DNA from: an uncultured Acetatifactor sp. | GTDB taxonomy: Bacteria > Bacillota > Clostridia > Lachnospirales > Lachnospiraceae | Length of the DNA: 31,073 nucleotides | Assembly (NCBI GenBank): GCA_910584375.1 | Contig: CAJUAH010000041.1 | Span: 1 to 31,073 of the forward strand | Reading direction: 5' to 3' | Shown: piece after piece, positions 1-6,879 of the stretch | Numbering within the stretch: position 1 is the stretch's first letter | Layout: every line of letters starts with the position of its first letter | The notes under the pieces: generated by a model | What the model saw: the letters and a program-made list of their open reading frames with translations, nothing else | Databases searched by the model: none | What the model was told of the DNA's origin: nothing | Program-made: the position numbers and the translations under genes

Positions 1-87
1 TCTTACCAAAAAAGAGGTATTTTTTTCCAAAGACACAAACTATTTTACACTACCTGAGCCTTAGGAAAAATACAAAAAGGGGGAAAT

Positions 88-114
88 GCCTGTGGCCCGG
101 CGCGGGCTACAGGC
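88..114 (-). terminator. Hairpin at the end of the small acidic gene, possible terminator
   Basis: Six outer pairs (GCCTGT with ACAGGC), one G-T wobble and five inner pairs (GCCCG with CGGGC) close on a 3-base loop. The stem overlaps the stop codon at 107-109. On the minus strand it is followed by ATTT, five C and then T-rich sequence (74-78 and beyond), so the T tract is displaced from the stem. It is a plausible but non-classical intrinsic terminator. Confidence 0.4.
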
Positions 115-547
115 CGAACTTCCCCCAATCCTTGACAGACTCAATGACGGGCACCCAACTGTCGATCTCAAATTTTGCCTTCGTGCAGGGTCTTGCGTAG
201 CCGTCCACGATCAGCGTTCCGCTGCATTTGACATGGGCTCTGTCCTCTTTAATCTCCAGAACGGTCAACACATAGTCAATCATGGGCTCGTGCTCATAAA
301 TGTAAAAGGAGTCCTCCCTGTCAAAGCTCTCCTCCACCGTCGTCACCGAAAAGGATTCGCCGGCCAGCTCCGCCACGGTTTTCTTATCGGTAGCAATGTG
401 GTTTATGCAGAGGGAGGGCGATATTTCCTCCCCGTTAAAATCACCGGCAGAAAATCCGATATCCACAGACCACGTCGGCTCCTCGTCCTCATCGCCCGCA
501 AAATACATCAGACTGGTCTGTCTCCTGCTCCAGTCGTCCTCAAACAC
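107..547 (-). CDS. Small acidic protein of unknown function
   Basis: This 146-residue protein has no family I recognise. It is acidic, with Asp/Glu-rich stretches near the start, and has no signal peptide or membrane segment, so it is probably cytoplasmic. The start is GTG at 547, chosen because AGGAG lies about nine bases upstream and a good sigma-A promoter sits a little further up. The alternation of polar and hydrophobic residues suggests a mostly beta-strand fold. It is divergent from the ApbE-type gene and monocistronic. The overlapping opposite-strand reading frame is an Arg/His-rich shadow. That it is a real gene is supported by the promoter, the ribosome binding site and the hairpin over its stop codon. 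Confidence 0.7.
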   Translation of the reverse strand: MFEDDWSRRQTSLMYFAGDEDEEPTWSVDIGFSAGDFNGEEISPSLCINHIATDKKTVAELAGESFSVTTVEESFDREDSFYIYEHEPMIDYVLTVLEIKEDRAHVKCSGTLIVDGYARPCTKAKFEIDSWVPVIESVKDWGKFGL

Positions 548-612
548 GGAAGATTCTCCTATTTATAACATGGCGCTTGTTTCTCCTATGTCCCAATTTA
601 TTTATATGCCTG

Positions 613-641
613 ATTATATCCCTTTTTCCACCGCTTGTAAA
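613..641 (-). promoter_or_regulatory. Sigma-A promoter of the small acidic gene
   Basis: On the minus strand TTTACA (641-636) and TATAAT (618-613) are separated by 17 bases. Transcription would start near 606 and leave a leader of about 60 bases before the GTG at 547. Confidence 0.7.
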
Positions 642-689
642 GCATATTTGCCCGATGGTTCAGGACTTTTCCCCAAAGCAGGATTTTTG

Positions 690-698
690 TGCTACAAT
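690..698 (+). promoter_or_regulatory. Possible extended -10 promoter of the ApbE-type gene
   Basis: TGCTACAAT reads as an extended -10 element (TG-N-TACAAT). No good -35 hexamer lies 16-18 bases upstream. It is about 80 bases before the ATG at 777. Confidence 0.4.
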
Positions 699-776
699 GT
701 TTATGGGGCGGACGGAGAAGTTTATAAAACTTCCGGCTCTGATCCTGTAAACTCTTTGAATCAGGAGAAATCTTTT

Positions 777-1862
777 ATGCGGGGATATAAAAGAACGGGT
801 GGGAAACTGTTGCTGGCGATGGGGGCGGTGCTGCTCCTGACCGGCTGCGAAGGCAGAGTGGAGCAGTACGGTAGTGTGGACACTGCCATGGGCACCGTAG
901 TGTCCCAGACGCTGTATGTGCGCGGAGACAGAGAGGAGGCGGAGACTGAGACAGCCGCCGTCATGGAATTGCTGACCAGGCTGGAGGAGCAGGAACTGTC
1001 ATGGAGGATCGAGGGCTCGGAAGTGGCCCGGATCAATGCACTGTCGGAGGAAGTGGCGGGGGAGAGGAGGACGCGGGGGCGGGAGAGCGCTGCAGAAGAT
1101 AGCATGGCCGTTAGCGTATCTTCTACCATGCAGCAGATACTACAGCAGATCTGGCAGGTGTCCTCGGACAGCGGAGGCGCGCTGGACGTGACGCTGGGCA
1201 GGCTGAGCCGCCTTTGGAACCTGGATGCTGTGGCTATGGGGACGGCAGAAATATCCGTTCCCACACAGGAACAGATACAGGCGGCCCTGGAGGATACGGG
1301 CTATGAGCGGGTGCGGATCTCTCAGGGAACGCTGGGACTTCCTCCGGGTATGCAGCTGGATCTGGGAGCGGTGGGAAAGGGCGTCGCCTGTGATCGCGTC
1401 GGCGCATATCTGCGCAGCCGCCCCCAGATCGCCGGAGCGGTGGTGGCGGTGGGCGGCAGCGTGATAACCTACGGGCAGAAACCGGACGGCAGCCCCTGGA
1501 AAGTAGCGATTACCCATCCCCGAAAAGAAGGAAGTTATCTGGGGATCCTGTCTCTGACAGGGGAACACTATGTCTCCACTTCCGGGGACTATGAGAGATA
1601 TGTCATGGTGGACGGAGTGCGTTATCACCATATATTGGATCCTGCCACCGGCGTTCCTGCCCGCAGCGGCCTGTGCAGCGTCACCGTCGTCTGCGACAGC
1701 GGCCTGCTGGCGGACGCGCTGTCCACGGCCTGTTTCGTGCTGGGGCCGGAGCAGGGACTGGCTCTGGCCGAGCGTTACGGCGCGCAGGCCCTGCTGGTGG
1801 AGGAGGACGGCACGGCGCATATGACGGACGGAATGGAAGAGATGTACACTGCGGCGGAGTAG
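777..1862 (+). CDS. apbE: FAD:protein FMN transferase (ApbE family) lipoprotein
   Basis: ApbE enzymes use FAD to attach FMN covalently to Thr/Ser of extracytoplasmic redox proteins. Translation from ATG 777 (AGGAGA eight bases upstream) gives 361 residues. An N-terminal hydrophobic segment ends in the lipobox LTGC (Cys24), so the protein is probably lipid-anchored outside the membrane. Family motifs follow in order: DLGAVGKG around 195-202, a Gly-rich AVGG near 224-227, STSGDYERY at 267-275, HHILDPATG at 284-292, and the Mg-binding pair D313/T317. Residues about 92-110 form an Arg/Glu-rich low-complexity insertion not usual for the family. An in-frame extension upstream lacks a ribosome site and is ignored. 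No flavoprotein substrate (RNF, NQR or FMN-bind protein) lies next to it, so the target is unknown. Confidence 0.9.
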   Translation: MRGYKRTGGKLLLAMGAVLLLTGCEGRVEQYGSVDTAMGTVVSQTLYVRGDREEAETETAAVMELLTRLEEQELSWRIEGSEVARINALSEEVAGERRTRGRESAAEDSMAVSVSSTMQQILQQIWQVSSDSGGALDVTLGRLSRLWNLDAVAMGTAEISVPTQEQIQAALEDTGYERVRISQGTLGLPPGMQLDLGAVGKGVACDRVGAYLRSRPQIAGAVVAVGGSVITYGQKPDGSPWKVAITHPRKEGSYLGILSLTGEHYVSTSGDYERYVMVDGVRYHHILDPATGVPARSGLCSVTVVCDSGLLADALSTACFVLGPEQGLALAERYGAQALLVEEDGTAHMTDGMEEMYTAAE

Positions 1863-1930
1863 AGCCAGATACCGTTTCGCGGGGAAAGATTTTTGCGGGA
1901 GAGATTTTGCATTGAGAGATACGGTAAATG

Positions 1931-1960
1931 TTGACAGCGGCAGTTATTCTATAATAAAAT
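1931..1960 (+). promoter_or_regulatory. Sigma-A promoter of the membrane-anchored unknown
   Basis: TTGACA at 1931-1936 and TAAAAT at 1955-1960 are separated by 18 bases. The ATG at 1995 follows about 35 bases later, preceded by AAGGGGGAAAG. Confidence 0.65.
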
Positions 1961-1994
1961 ATAGTCATAAAATACATACAAGGGGGAAAGAGTT

Positions 1995-2708
1995 ATGTTG
2001 GGGAATGCAGGATCTGTTTTGGCGGCGCAGGGAATCAAGGAGATGGACAAGGAGCTGCTCGTATGGGTGCTGGTCATAGGAGGGGTGGTTGCAGCGGCGG
2101 CGGTAATGTATATCGTGGATTGCGTACATAAGCGAAAGGGCAGGGACAGCGCGGCGAAAAAGCGGATCGAAGAGATCGTGGCGCAGGCGGTTCCGGAGGG
2201 GGAGCGCGTGACGGCGGCTTTTGCGGAATGGCTGACGGTGGACAACGATTACAAGGCTGGATACCGGACAACAAGATATTGGCAGTATGCCATAGGTTTC
2301 AACGACAACCGCATATATATTATCCCGGTAACGATCTATGCCAACGAGACGATCGCCCCCAAGGAATGCATGTGCGTGGAGCGCAGTCAGTTGGGACTGG
2401 TAAACGGCAGGCAAAACGGGAAGTGGATGGAACTGTACACCAAGGAGCGCAAGAAGATCTGTACGCTCAGAGTAGAGGCATACTATACCAAGGGAGCTGG
2501 CAATCAACCCGTGGATATCGCCCAGCCGGAGGCCGCCGCAGAGTTTAAAAAGCTGATTCGCCTGTGGCTGCAGGCAGTGAACGATACCAATGGCGTAAAA
2601 GCCACGGGATATCACAACAATGCCAGCGCATTCGATCTGAAAGCGCAGACCGGCGATCCTGAGAACAAGGGAGTAGCGGCCAGCGCTCAAAGCAGGCATA
2701 GACTATAA
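1995..2708 (+). CDS. Membrane-anchored protein of unknown function
   Basis: The 237-residue product has a short N-terminal tail, one membrane segment at about residues 20-43 rich in Val/Ala/Gly, then a basic Lys/Arg stretch that predicts a cytoplasmic C-terminal domain. The soluble part (about 55-215) holds many aromatic residues in a pattern like a PH-type or beta-rich domain (for example YRTTRYWQYAIGF near 87-99), but I do not recognise a named family. The C-terminal 25 residues are polar and probably disordered. The gene has its own promoter, a ribosome site (AAGGGGGAAAG) and a terminator just after it, so it is a single-gene unit. It does not belong with the ApbE-type gene upstream, which is 130 bases away. 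Confidence 0.75.
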   Translation: MLGNAGSVLAAQGIKEMDKELLVWVLVIGGVVAAAAVMYIVDCVHKRKGRDSAAKKRIEEIVAQAVPEGERVTAAFAEWLTVDNDYKAGYRTTRYWQYAIGFNDNRIYIIPVTIYANETIAPKECMCVERSQLGLVNGRQNGKWMELYTKERKKICTLRVEAYYTKGAGNQPVDIAQPEAAAEFKKLIRLWLQAVNDTNGVKATGYHNNASAFDLKAQTGDPENKGVAASAQSRHRL

Positions 2709-2738
2709 GGGAGGATGCATACAAAGGCATAATCAAAG

Positions 2739-2763
2739 AGGCTCCGTGAAAGGGGCCTTTTTT
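2739..2763 (+). terminator. Intrinsic terminator, usable in both directions
   Basis: AGGCTCC (2739-2745) pairs with GGGGCCT (2752-2758) around a 6-base loop and runs into a T tract at 2758-2763. A/T-rich flanks extend the pairing. It lies between converging genes, ends the upstream plus-strand gene, and may also serve the minus-strand DUF5050 gene. Confidence 0.8.
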
Positions 2764-2822
2764 GATGGTACGCCTAACGGCGCGCGTATGTGATTACGTC
2801 GGAGCGGCACTCCCGGATTCTG

Positions 2823-3824
2823 TCATCTCGCCATGAATGAGCTGTAGCTGTTCGTACCCAGCGGGCAGTGATACATGGAACTTTCCTCCCCAAATGCCTG
2901 AAAATATACATAGCGGGAAGTCATGTTGATATTGGTATAATTGCCCTCCGCTACCACGGTGGGAGCGGAACCGTCGGTTCCCATCATTTTCAGCGCCGGG
3001 GCCGTGGCGGAACTCTGCTGGTAGTAGATATAGCCGCCGCCCACATTAAAGCAGTCCACCCGGTCGTTGGTCAGCACTTCCACGACTCTCTGCGTCAGAT
3101 CAAAGCGGCACAGCCGGTAGTTGTTCTCCACATCCATATAATAGATATAATTGCCGTCCAGACAGGGATACCAGAGATTTCCCGCCCACAGCTCGGAGAC
3201 GGTGTCGCCGTTGGTATTCAGAGTATACAGATAGTGGTTGCTCTGGGTGCCGTTGTAGTAGATGATACCGTCCCGGGCGCAGGCGGGATTGACCTGGTAT
3301 CTGGCCAGTTCCTGCCTGTCGGACTTGTCGATCTTCAGTTTATAGAAGACAGGAGTGGGGTCCCCCGCGGTGAGCAGATACAGGTAATTGTCCACAAGCT
3401 GACCGGATACCACCACATCCGTGGTCAGGGAGACGGCGTCCTTGCCGGATTTCAGACAGCGGTTGAAAGAATTGCGGCTGCGCACATAGCCCAGACCCGA
3501 TTCTCCCGAGGCGGTCATCTGAAAATAATACAGGTATTTGCCCCCGGCCAGGATATTGCGCACGGCGGAGTTGCCCAGTTTCGTGACGTTCTGCTCGTCC
3601 GGCGTCATGGAGTACAGGCTGCCGCCGTCCTGCGGGTTGGAGAAGTATACCGTCCCGTCAGACTCGCAGAAAAGTCCCGCGTTGTTGATATTGCCCGCCG
3701 TATTTCCCACAGTGCCCGGCTCGTTCATCGGTATCCGGCTGAGCAGCCGACTGAAGAAGATCAGAGCAACAAATATGACCAGGAGCAATACCACAATGAG
3801 TATATATTTTACTTTTTTAGACAT
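2823..3824 (-). CDS. DUF5050-type membrane-anchored beta-propeller protein
   Basis: The 333-residue product starts at ATG 3824 (GGGAGG upstream) with a signal-anchor helix at about residues 7-25, so the rest should face the outside. The body is built from repeats of the form 'IYYxxxxxxxLYxLxxdG', for example DGTVYFSN, GKYLYYFQ, DGIIYYNG, DGNYIYYMD and GGYIYYQQ. This pattern is typical of DUF5050, a TolB-like propeller domain common in clostridial surface proteins. No catalytic residues are evident; a structural or ligand-sensing role outside the cell is an inference. It is transcribed divergently from pheA and the two promoters overlap. Confidence 0.85.
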   Translation of the reverse strand: MSKKVKYILIVVLLLVIFVALIFFSRLLSRIPMNEPGTVGNTAGNINNAGLFCESDGTVYFSNPQDGGSLYSMTPDEQNVTKLGNSAVRNILAGGKYLYYFQMTASGESGLGYVRSRNSFNRCLKSGKDAVSLTTDVVVSGQLVDNYLYLLTAGDPTPVFYKLKIDKSDRQELARYQVNPACARDGIIYYNGTQSNHYLYTLNTNGDTVSELWAGNLWYPCLDGNYIYYMDVENNYRLCRFDLTQRVVEVLTNDRVDCFNVGGGYIYYQQSSATAPALKMMGTDGSAPTVVAEGNYTNINMTSRYVYFQAFGEESSMYHCPLGTNSYSSFMAR

Positions 3825-3858
3825 GAAATCACAACCTCCCGAAACTCTTTCTTTTATG

Positions 3859-3888
3859 AATATATCACATAGTTGGTCTTGCTATCAA
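3859..3888 (-). promoter_or_regulatory. Promoter of the DUF5050 gene
   Basis: On the minus strand TTGATA (3888-3883) and TATATT (3864-3859) are 18 bases apart. Its -35 box shares bases 3883-3884 with the -35 box of the pheA promoter. Confidence 0.55.
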
Positions 3889-3907
3889 GAGGGTTTTGGG
3901 GTAATAT
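3879..3907 (+). promoter_or_regulatory. Promoter of the pheA operon
   Basis: TTGCTA (3879-3884) and TAATAT (3902-3907) are 17 bases apart, giving a start near 3914 and a very short leader before the GGAGG of pheA. There is no room for a T-box or leader-peptide attenuator. Confidence 0.55.
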
Positions 3908-3938
3908 AAAGTAAAAAAGGATACAATGGAGGAAACCC

Positions 3939-5063
3939 ATGGATTTATTGGAACTGAGGGAACAGATCGACGCGATAGACAGGCAGATCGTCAGCCTGTA
4001 CGAGCAGCGGATGGATATCTGCAGTCAGGTGGCGGAATATAAGATAGAGACAGGGAAAAAGGTGTTTGACAGGCAGCGGGAGATGGAAAAGCTGGCCAGT
4101 GTCAAAGCCCTGACACACAATGCGTTTAACAGTCACGGCGTGGAGGAGCTGTTCGAGCAGATCATGTCCATGAGCCGCAAGCTCCAGTACCAGCTCCTGG
4201 CGCAGCACGGCAGTATGGGCAAACTCCCCTTTATCGGCGTGGACGAGCTGGACAAGAGCCGGGCCAGAGTGGTGTTCCAGGGGGCGGAAGGGGCCTATTC
4301 CCAGGCGGCCATGACCCAGTATTTCGGGGAGCAGATACAGAGCTTTCATGTGGATACCTTTCGGGACGCCATGAGCGCCATAGACGAGGGGAGCGCGGAT
4401 TTCGCGGTACTGCCCATCGAGAACAGCACCGCCGGCATCGTCAGCGAGATATACGATCTGCTGGTGGAATTTGAAAACTATATTGTGGGAGAGCAGATCA
4501 TACAGGTATGTCACTGCCTGTTGGGTGTGCCTGGGGCCAGGATCCAGGACATCCGCACAGTGTACAGCCACCCCCAGTCCCTGATGCAGAGCAGCCGTTT
4601 TCTGTCGGGATATGACTGGAAACAGATCAGTATGCAGAACAATGCTTTCGCGGCCCAGAAGGTGGCGAAGGAAGGGGATCCCTCTCAGGCGGCCATCGCC
4701 AGCGAGTACGCGGCCAGAGTCTACGGCCTGGAAGTACTGCGCCAGGGCGTCAACCAGGAGCAGGATAATTCCACCCGCTTTATCATTGTCACCAACCAGA
4801 AAATATTCCGCAAGGATGCGGGCAAAGTCAGCATCTGCTTTGAGCTGCCCCACCAGAGCGGCTCCCTGTACCATATGCTGTCCCATTTTATTTATAACAA
4901 TCTGAATATGTGCAGGATCGAGAGCCGTCCCATAGAGGACAGGAGCTGGGAGTACCGCTTTTTCATTGATTTTGAGGGCAATCTGGCGGACATCGCCGTG
5001 AAAAACGCTCTCCGGGGCCTGCGGGACGAGGCCAGAAATATGAAGATACTGGGGAATTATTAG
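3939..5063 (+). CDS. pheA: Bifunctional chorismate mutase / prephenate dehydratase
   Basis: The protein converts chorismate to prephenate and then to phenylpyruvate in phenylalanine synthesis. Of 374 residues, 1-88 form an AroQ-type chorismate mutase helix bundle with the expected active-site set (R7, R24, K35, D44, R47, E48 and a Gln at 83 or 85). Residues about 109-285 are the prephenate dehydratase domain, including the conserved NSTRF at 277-281. Residues about 295-374 are an ACT domain with GSLYHML near 308-314 and ESRP at 328-331, which in this family bind phenylalanine for feedback inhibition. The length matches the fused PheA of clostridia. ATG 3939 has GGAGG upstream. It is followed after 19 bases by a DUF815 ATPase, so the two are probably co-transcribed. 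Confidence 0.96.
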   Translation: MDLLELREQIDAIDRQIVSLYEQRMDICSQVAEYKIETGKKVFDRQREMEKLASVKALTHNAFNSHGVEELFEQIMSMSRKLQYQLLAQHGSMGKLPFIGVDELDKSRARVVFQGAEGAYSQAAMTQYFGEQIQSFHVDTFRDAMSAIDEGSADFAVLPIENSTAGIVSEIYDLLVEFENYIVGEQIIQVCHCLLGVPGARIQDIRTVYSHPQSLMQSSRFLSGYDWKQISMQNNAFAAQKVAKEGDPSQAAIASEYAARVYGLEVLRQGVNQEQDNSTRFIIVTNQKIFRKDAGKVSICFELPHQSGSLYHMLSHFIYNNLNMCRIESRPIEDRSWEYRFFIDFEGNLADIAVKNALRGLRDEARNMKILGNY

Positions 5064-5082
5064 CGGAAAGGGTAAAAATACT

Positions 5083-6375
5083 ATGAGAGAACAGGAACTG
5101 ATCGTCTATCGGAATCTGGAGGGGGAACGGCTGCTCTTTGATGTGACCTGGCTCATGAATCATTATGACGACGCATATTATAATCAGGAAGACCTGGCCG
5201 CATTGCTGTACCAATGCATCCACGGGCTGATCGAGCAGGCGGGCAACTACGGTTTCCACGGCAATCTGTGGCACTGTTACCTGGCCAATCTGCTGGTCAA
5301 CAACGAGAACAGCTACAGTTGCGGCTGTGAGATCAGAGGAGCCATAGAGGGAACCATCAATCAGGCCGCTCTGCACGATATCAGCATTTTCAAGGAATTA
5401 TACGACTACGACTTCACGCCCATGGCGGAAACTCTGCACGCGCCGGAATGGTCCATGGTGGAAAACTATGTCAGCAGCAGCCGGGAGAGCAAGGTCTACA
5501 ATACCCGTATCTGTGCCCGCATCTGTGAACTGGCGGAACGTTTCTGTCAGGACGGCTCGGCACAGGAGATGAAGGACACGCTGACCCAGTTTTATAAAGA
5601 GTACGGGGTGGGACGTTTCGGTCTGCACAAGTCTTTCCGCATCTGCCACGACCAGCAGGGACATGTGGAGATACGCCCGATCCTGAACATAGCCCATGTA
5701 CACTTGGACGACCTGGTGGGCTATGAGATTCCCAAGCAGAAACTGGTGGACAACACGGAAGCCTTTGTGGCGGGCCGCAAAGCCAACAACTGTCTGCTCT
5801 TCGGGGACGCGGGCACCGGCAAATCCTCCAGCATCAAGGCCATTGCCAACGCCTACTATGACCGTGGACTGCGCGTCATCGAGATCTACAAGCATCAGTT
5901 TCAGGACTTGCAGGAGTGTATCAGCCAGATCAAGAACCGGAACTACAAGTTTATCATCTATATGGACGATCTGAGTTTTGAGGAGCATGAGACGGAGTAC
6001 AAATACCTGAAAGCCGTGATAGAGGGCGGATTGGAGAAAAAACCCGAAAACATCCTGATCTATGCCACCTCCAACCGCCGCCACCTGATCCGTGAGAATT
6101 TCAGCGACAAGGAGGAGATCAGGCAGGACATGCATACCAGCGACACGGTACAGGAAAAGTTGTCTCTGGTGTACCGCTTTGGGGTGACGATTTATTTCGG
6201 TTCGCCTACGCCCAAGGAGTTTCAGAATATCGTCCTTACGCTGGCGCAGCGCTGTGGACTGGAGATGGACCGGGAGGAATTGCTGGCCGAGGCGAACAAA
6301 TGGGAGCTGGCGCACAGCGGGCTGTCGGGGCGGAGCGCGCAGCAGTTTATTGATTATCTGCTGGGGCGGGGGTAA
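5083..6375 (+). CDS. DUF815-family AAA+ ATPase
   Basis: The 430-residue product has a helical N-terminal part (about 1-200) of unknown role and a P-loop ATPase domain. Walker A is GDAGTGKSS at 241-249, Walker B is around 289-296 (YMDDLSFEE follows) and a sensor-like YATSNRRHLI lies further on. This arrangement, with GYEIPKQKLVDNTEAF just before the P-loop, is characteristic of DUF815 proteins. They are widespread in Firmicutes and other bacteria and have no settled function. A DnaA/DnaC-like loading or remodelling activity is only a guess from the fold. The gene follows pheA by 19 bases. Downstream is the structured 500-base gap rather than an obvious terminator. Confidence 0.85.
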   Translation: MREQELIVYRNLEGERLLFDVTWLMNHYDDAYYNQEDLAALLYQCIHGLIEQAGNYGFHGNLWHCYLANLLVNNENSYSCGCEIRGAIEGTINQAALHDISIFKELYDYDFTPMAETLHAPEWSMVENYVSSSRESKVYNTRICARICELAERFCQDGSAQEMKDTLTQFYKEYGVGRFGLHKSFRICHDQQGHVEIRPILNIAHVHLDDLVGYEIPKQKLVDNTEAFVAGRKANNCLLFGDAGTGKSSSIKAIANAYYDRGLRVIEIYKHQFQDLQECISQIKNRNYKFIIYMDDLSFEEHETEYKYLKAVIEGGLEKKPENILIYATSNRRHLIRENFSDKEEIRQDMHTSDTVQEKLSLVYRFGVTIYFGSPTPKEFQNIVLTLAQRCGLEMDREELLAEANKWELAHSGLSGRSAQQFIDYLLGRG

Positions 6376-6376
6376 T

Positions 6377-6855
6377 GGGTTTGCGGCGAGGGACGGGAGC
6401 AGGGCGGGCGTATCCACTGTGCCGGGCGCTCTCGCTCCGTGGCAAATCGTAACAGTGCTAAACTCGAAAAAACCTCGTTAAGCACTGACGTTTGCCAAGG
6501 CCGTCTCAGTGGACACGCCCACCCTGCCCCCTGTTACTTGCCAGCCCGTCAGACTTGCCGCCTGATTTAGTGCTGTATGGCGATATTTTCTGACAACCAG
6601 CGAGCACCAGGTGAGAACTATTTAGGACTGCTGGATACAGCTCCAGATGGGGAATAGTCTCTGGCAGGACCGTATGAACACGTCGGTGCTTAGCGAGGTA
6701 CTTTCGAGCGGAGTTCTGGCTCCTAATGCTACAACCGGCTAAGATTGTGGATGCCAGAACTCTTGTACCGCTACGATGTTCAACCGAGCGAGAGCGTGTC
6801 CAGCCAGAGACTATTCCCCGTCTGGAGCGTGACTAGGAGAATAGACTATAAGCCC
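6377..6855. ncRNA. Candidate large structured RNA or leader, no known family recognised
   Basis: This gene-free gap holds several long pairings. P1: 6395-6419 with 6507-6531, 25 positions with three A-C mismatches. P1a inside it: 6441-6459 with 6481-6496, containing CAGTGCT/AGCACTG and GGCAAA/TTTGCC. P3: GTCAGA 6548-6553 with 6589-6594. P4: CCAGC 6597-6601 with GCTGG 6630-6634. P2: 6640-6670 with 6798-6828, 30 pairs with one A-A mismatch. Inside P2 are TGAACA 6675-6680 with 6777-6782, GGTAC 6697-6701 with 6765-6769, GAGTTCTGGC 6711-6720 with 6753-6762, and CTACAA 6729-6734 with 6745-6750. An internal loop in P1 (6427-6437) is perfectly complementary over 11 bases to an internal loop in P2 (6786-6796). 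A possible closing helix joins 6377-6382 to 6850-6855. Strand is uncertain: wobbles in P2 favour plus, the three P1 mismatches would be G-U on minus. I saw no match to OLE, RNase P, tmRNA, SRP or T-box hallmarks; ROOL-like RNAs cannot be excluded by eye. Confidence 0.55.
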
Positions 6856-6868
6856 CCTTATCGAAAGG
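6856..6868 (+). promoter_or_regulatory. Small hairpin covering the Shine-Dalgarno of the Ppx/GppA gene
   Basis: CCTT (6856-6859) can pair with AAGG (6865-6868), which is part of the GAAAGGAG ribosome site of the gene starting at 6880. It abuts the possible closing helix of the structured element, so folding upstream could affect translation. This is inference from complementarity only. Confidence 0.3.
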
Positions 6869-6879
6869 AGAACACCCCC

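Noticed and set aside
1..87. AT-rich start of the window as part of a gene or a terminator
   Set aside because: No frame, no stem longer than four pairs (TACC/GGTA) and no recognisable motif; the upstream gene is outside the window.
6640..6828. Resemblance of CAGAGACTA and TAGTCTCTG to group I intron P7 elements
   Set aside because: The order is reversed compared with an intron, the P and Q elements are missing, and there is no interrupted gene on either side.
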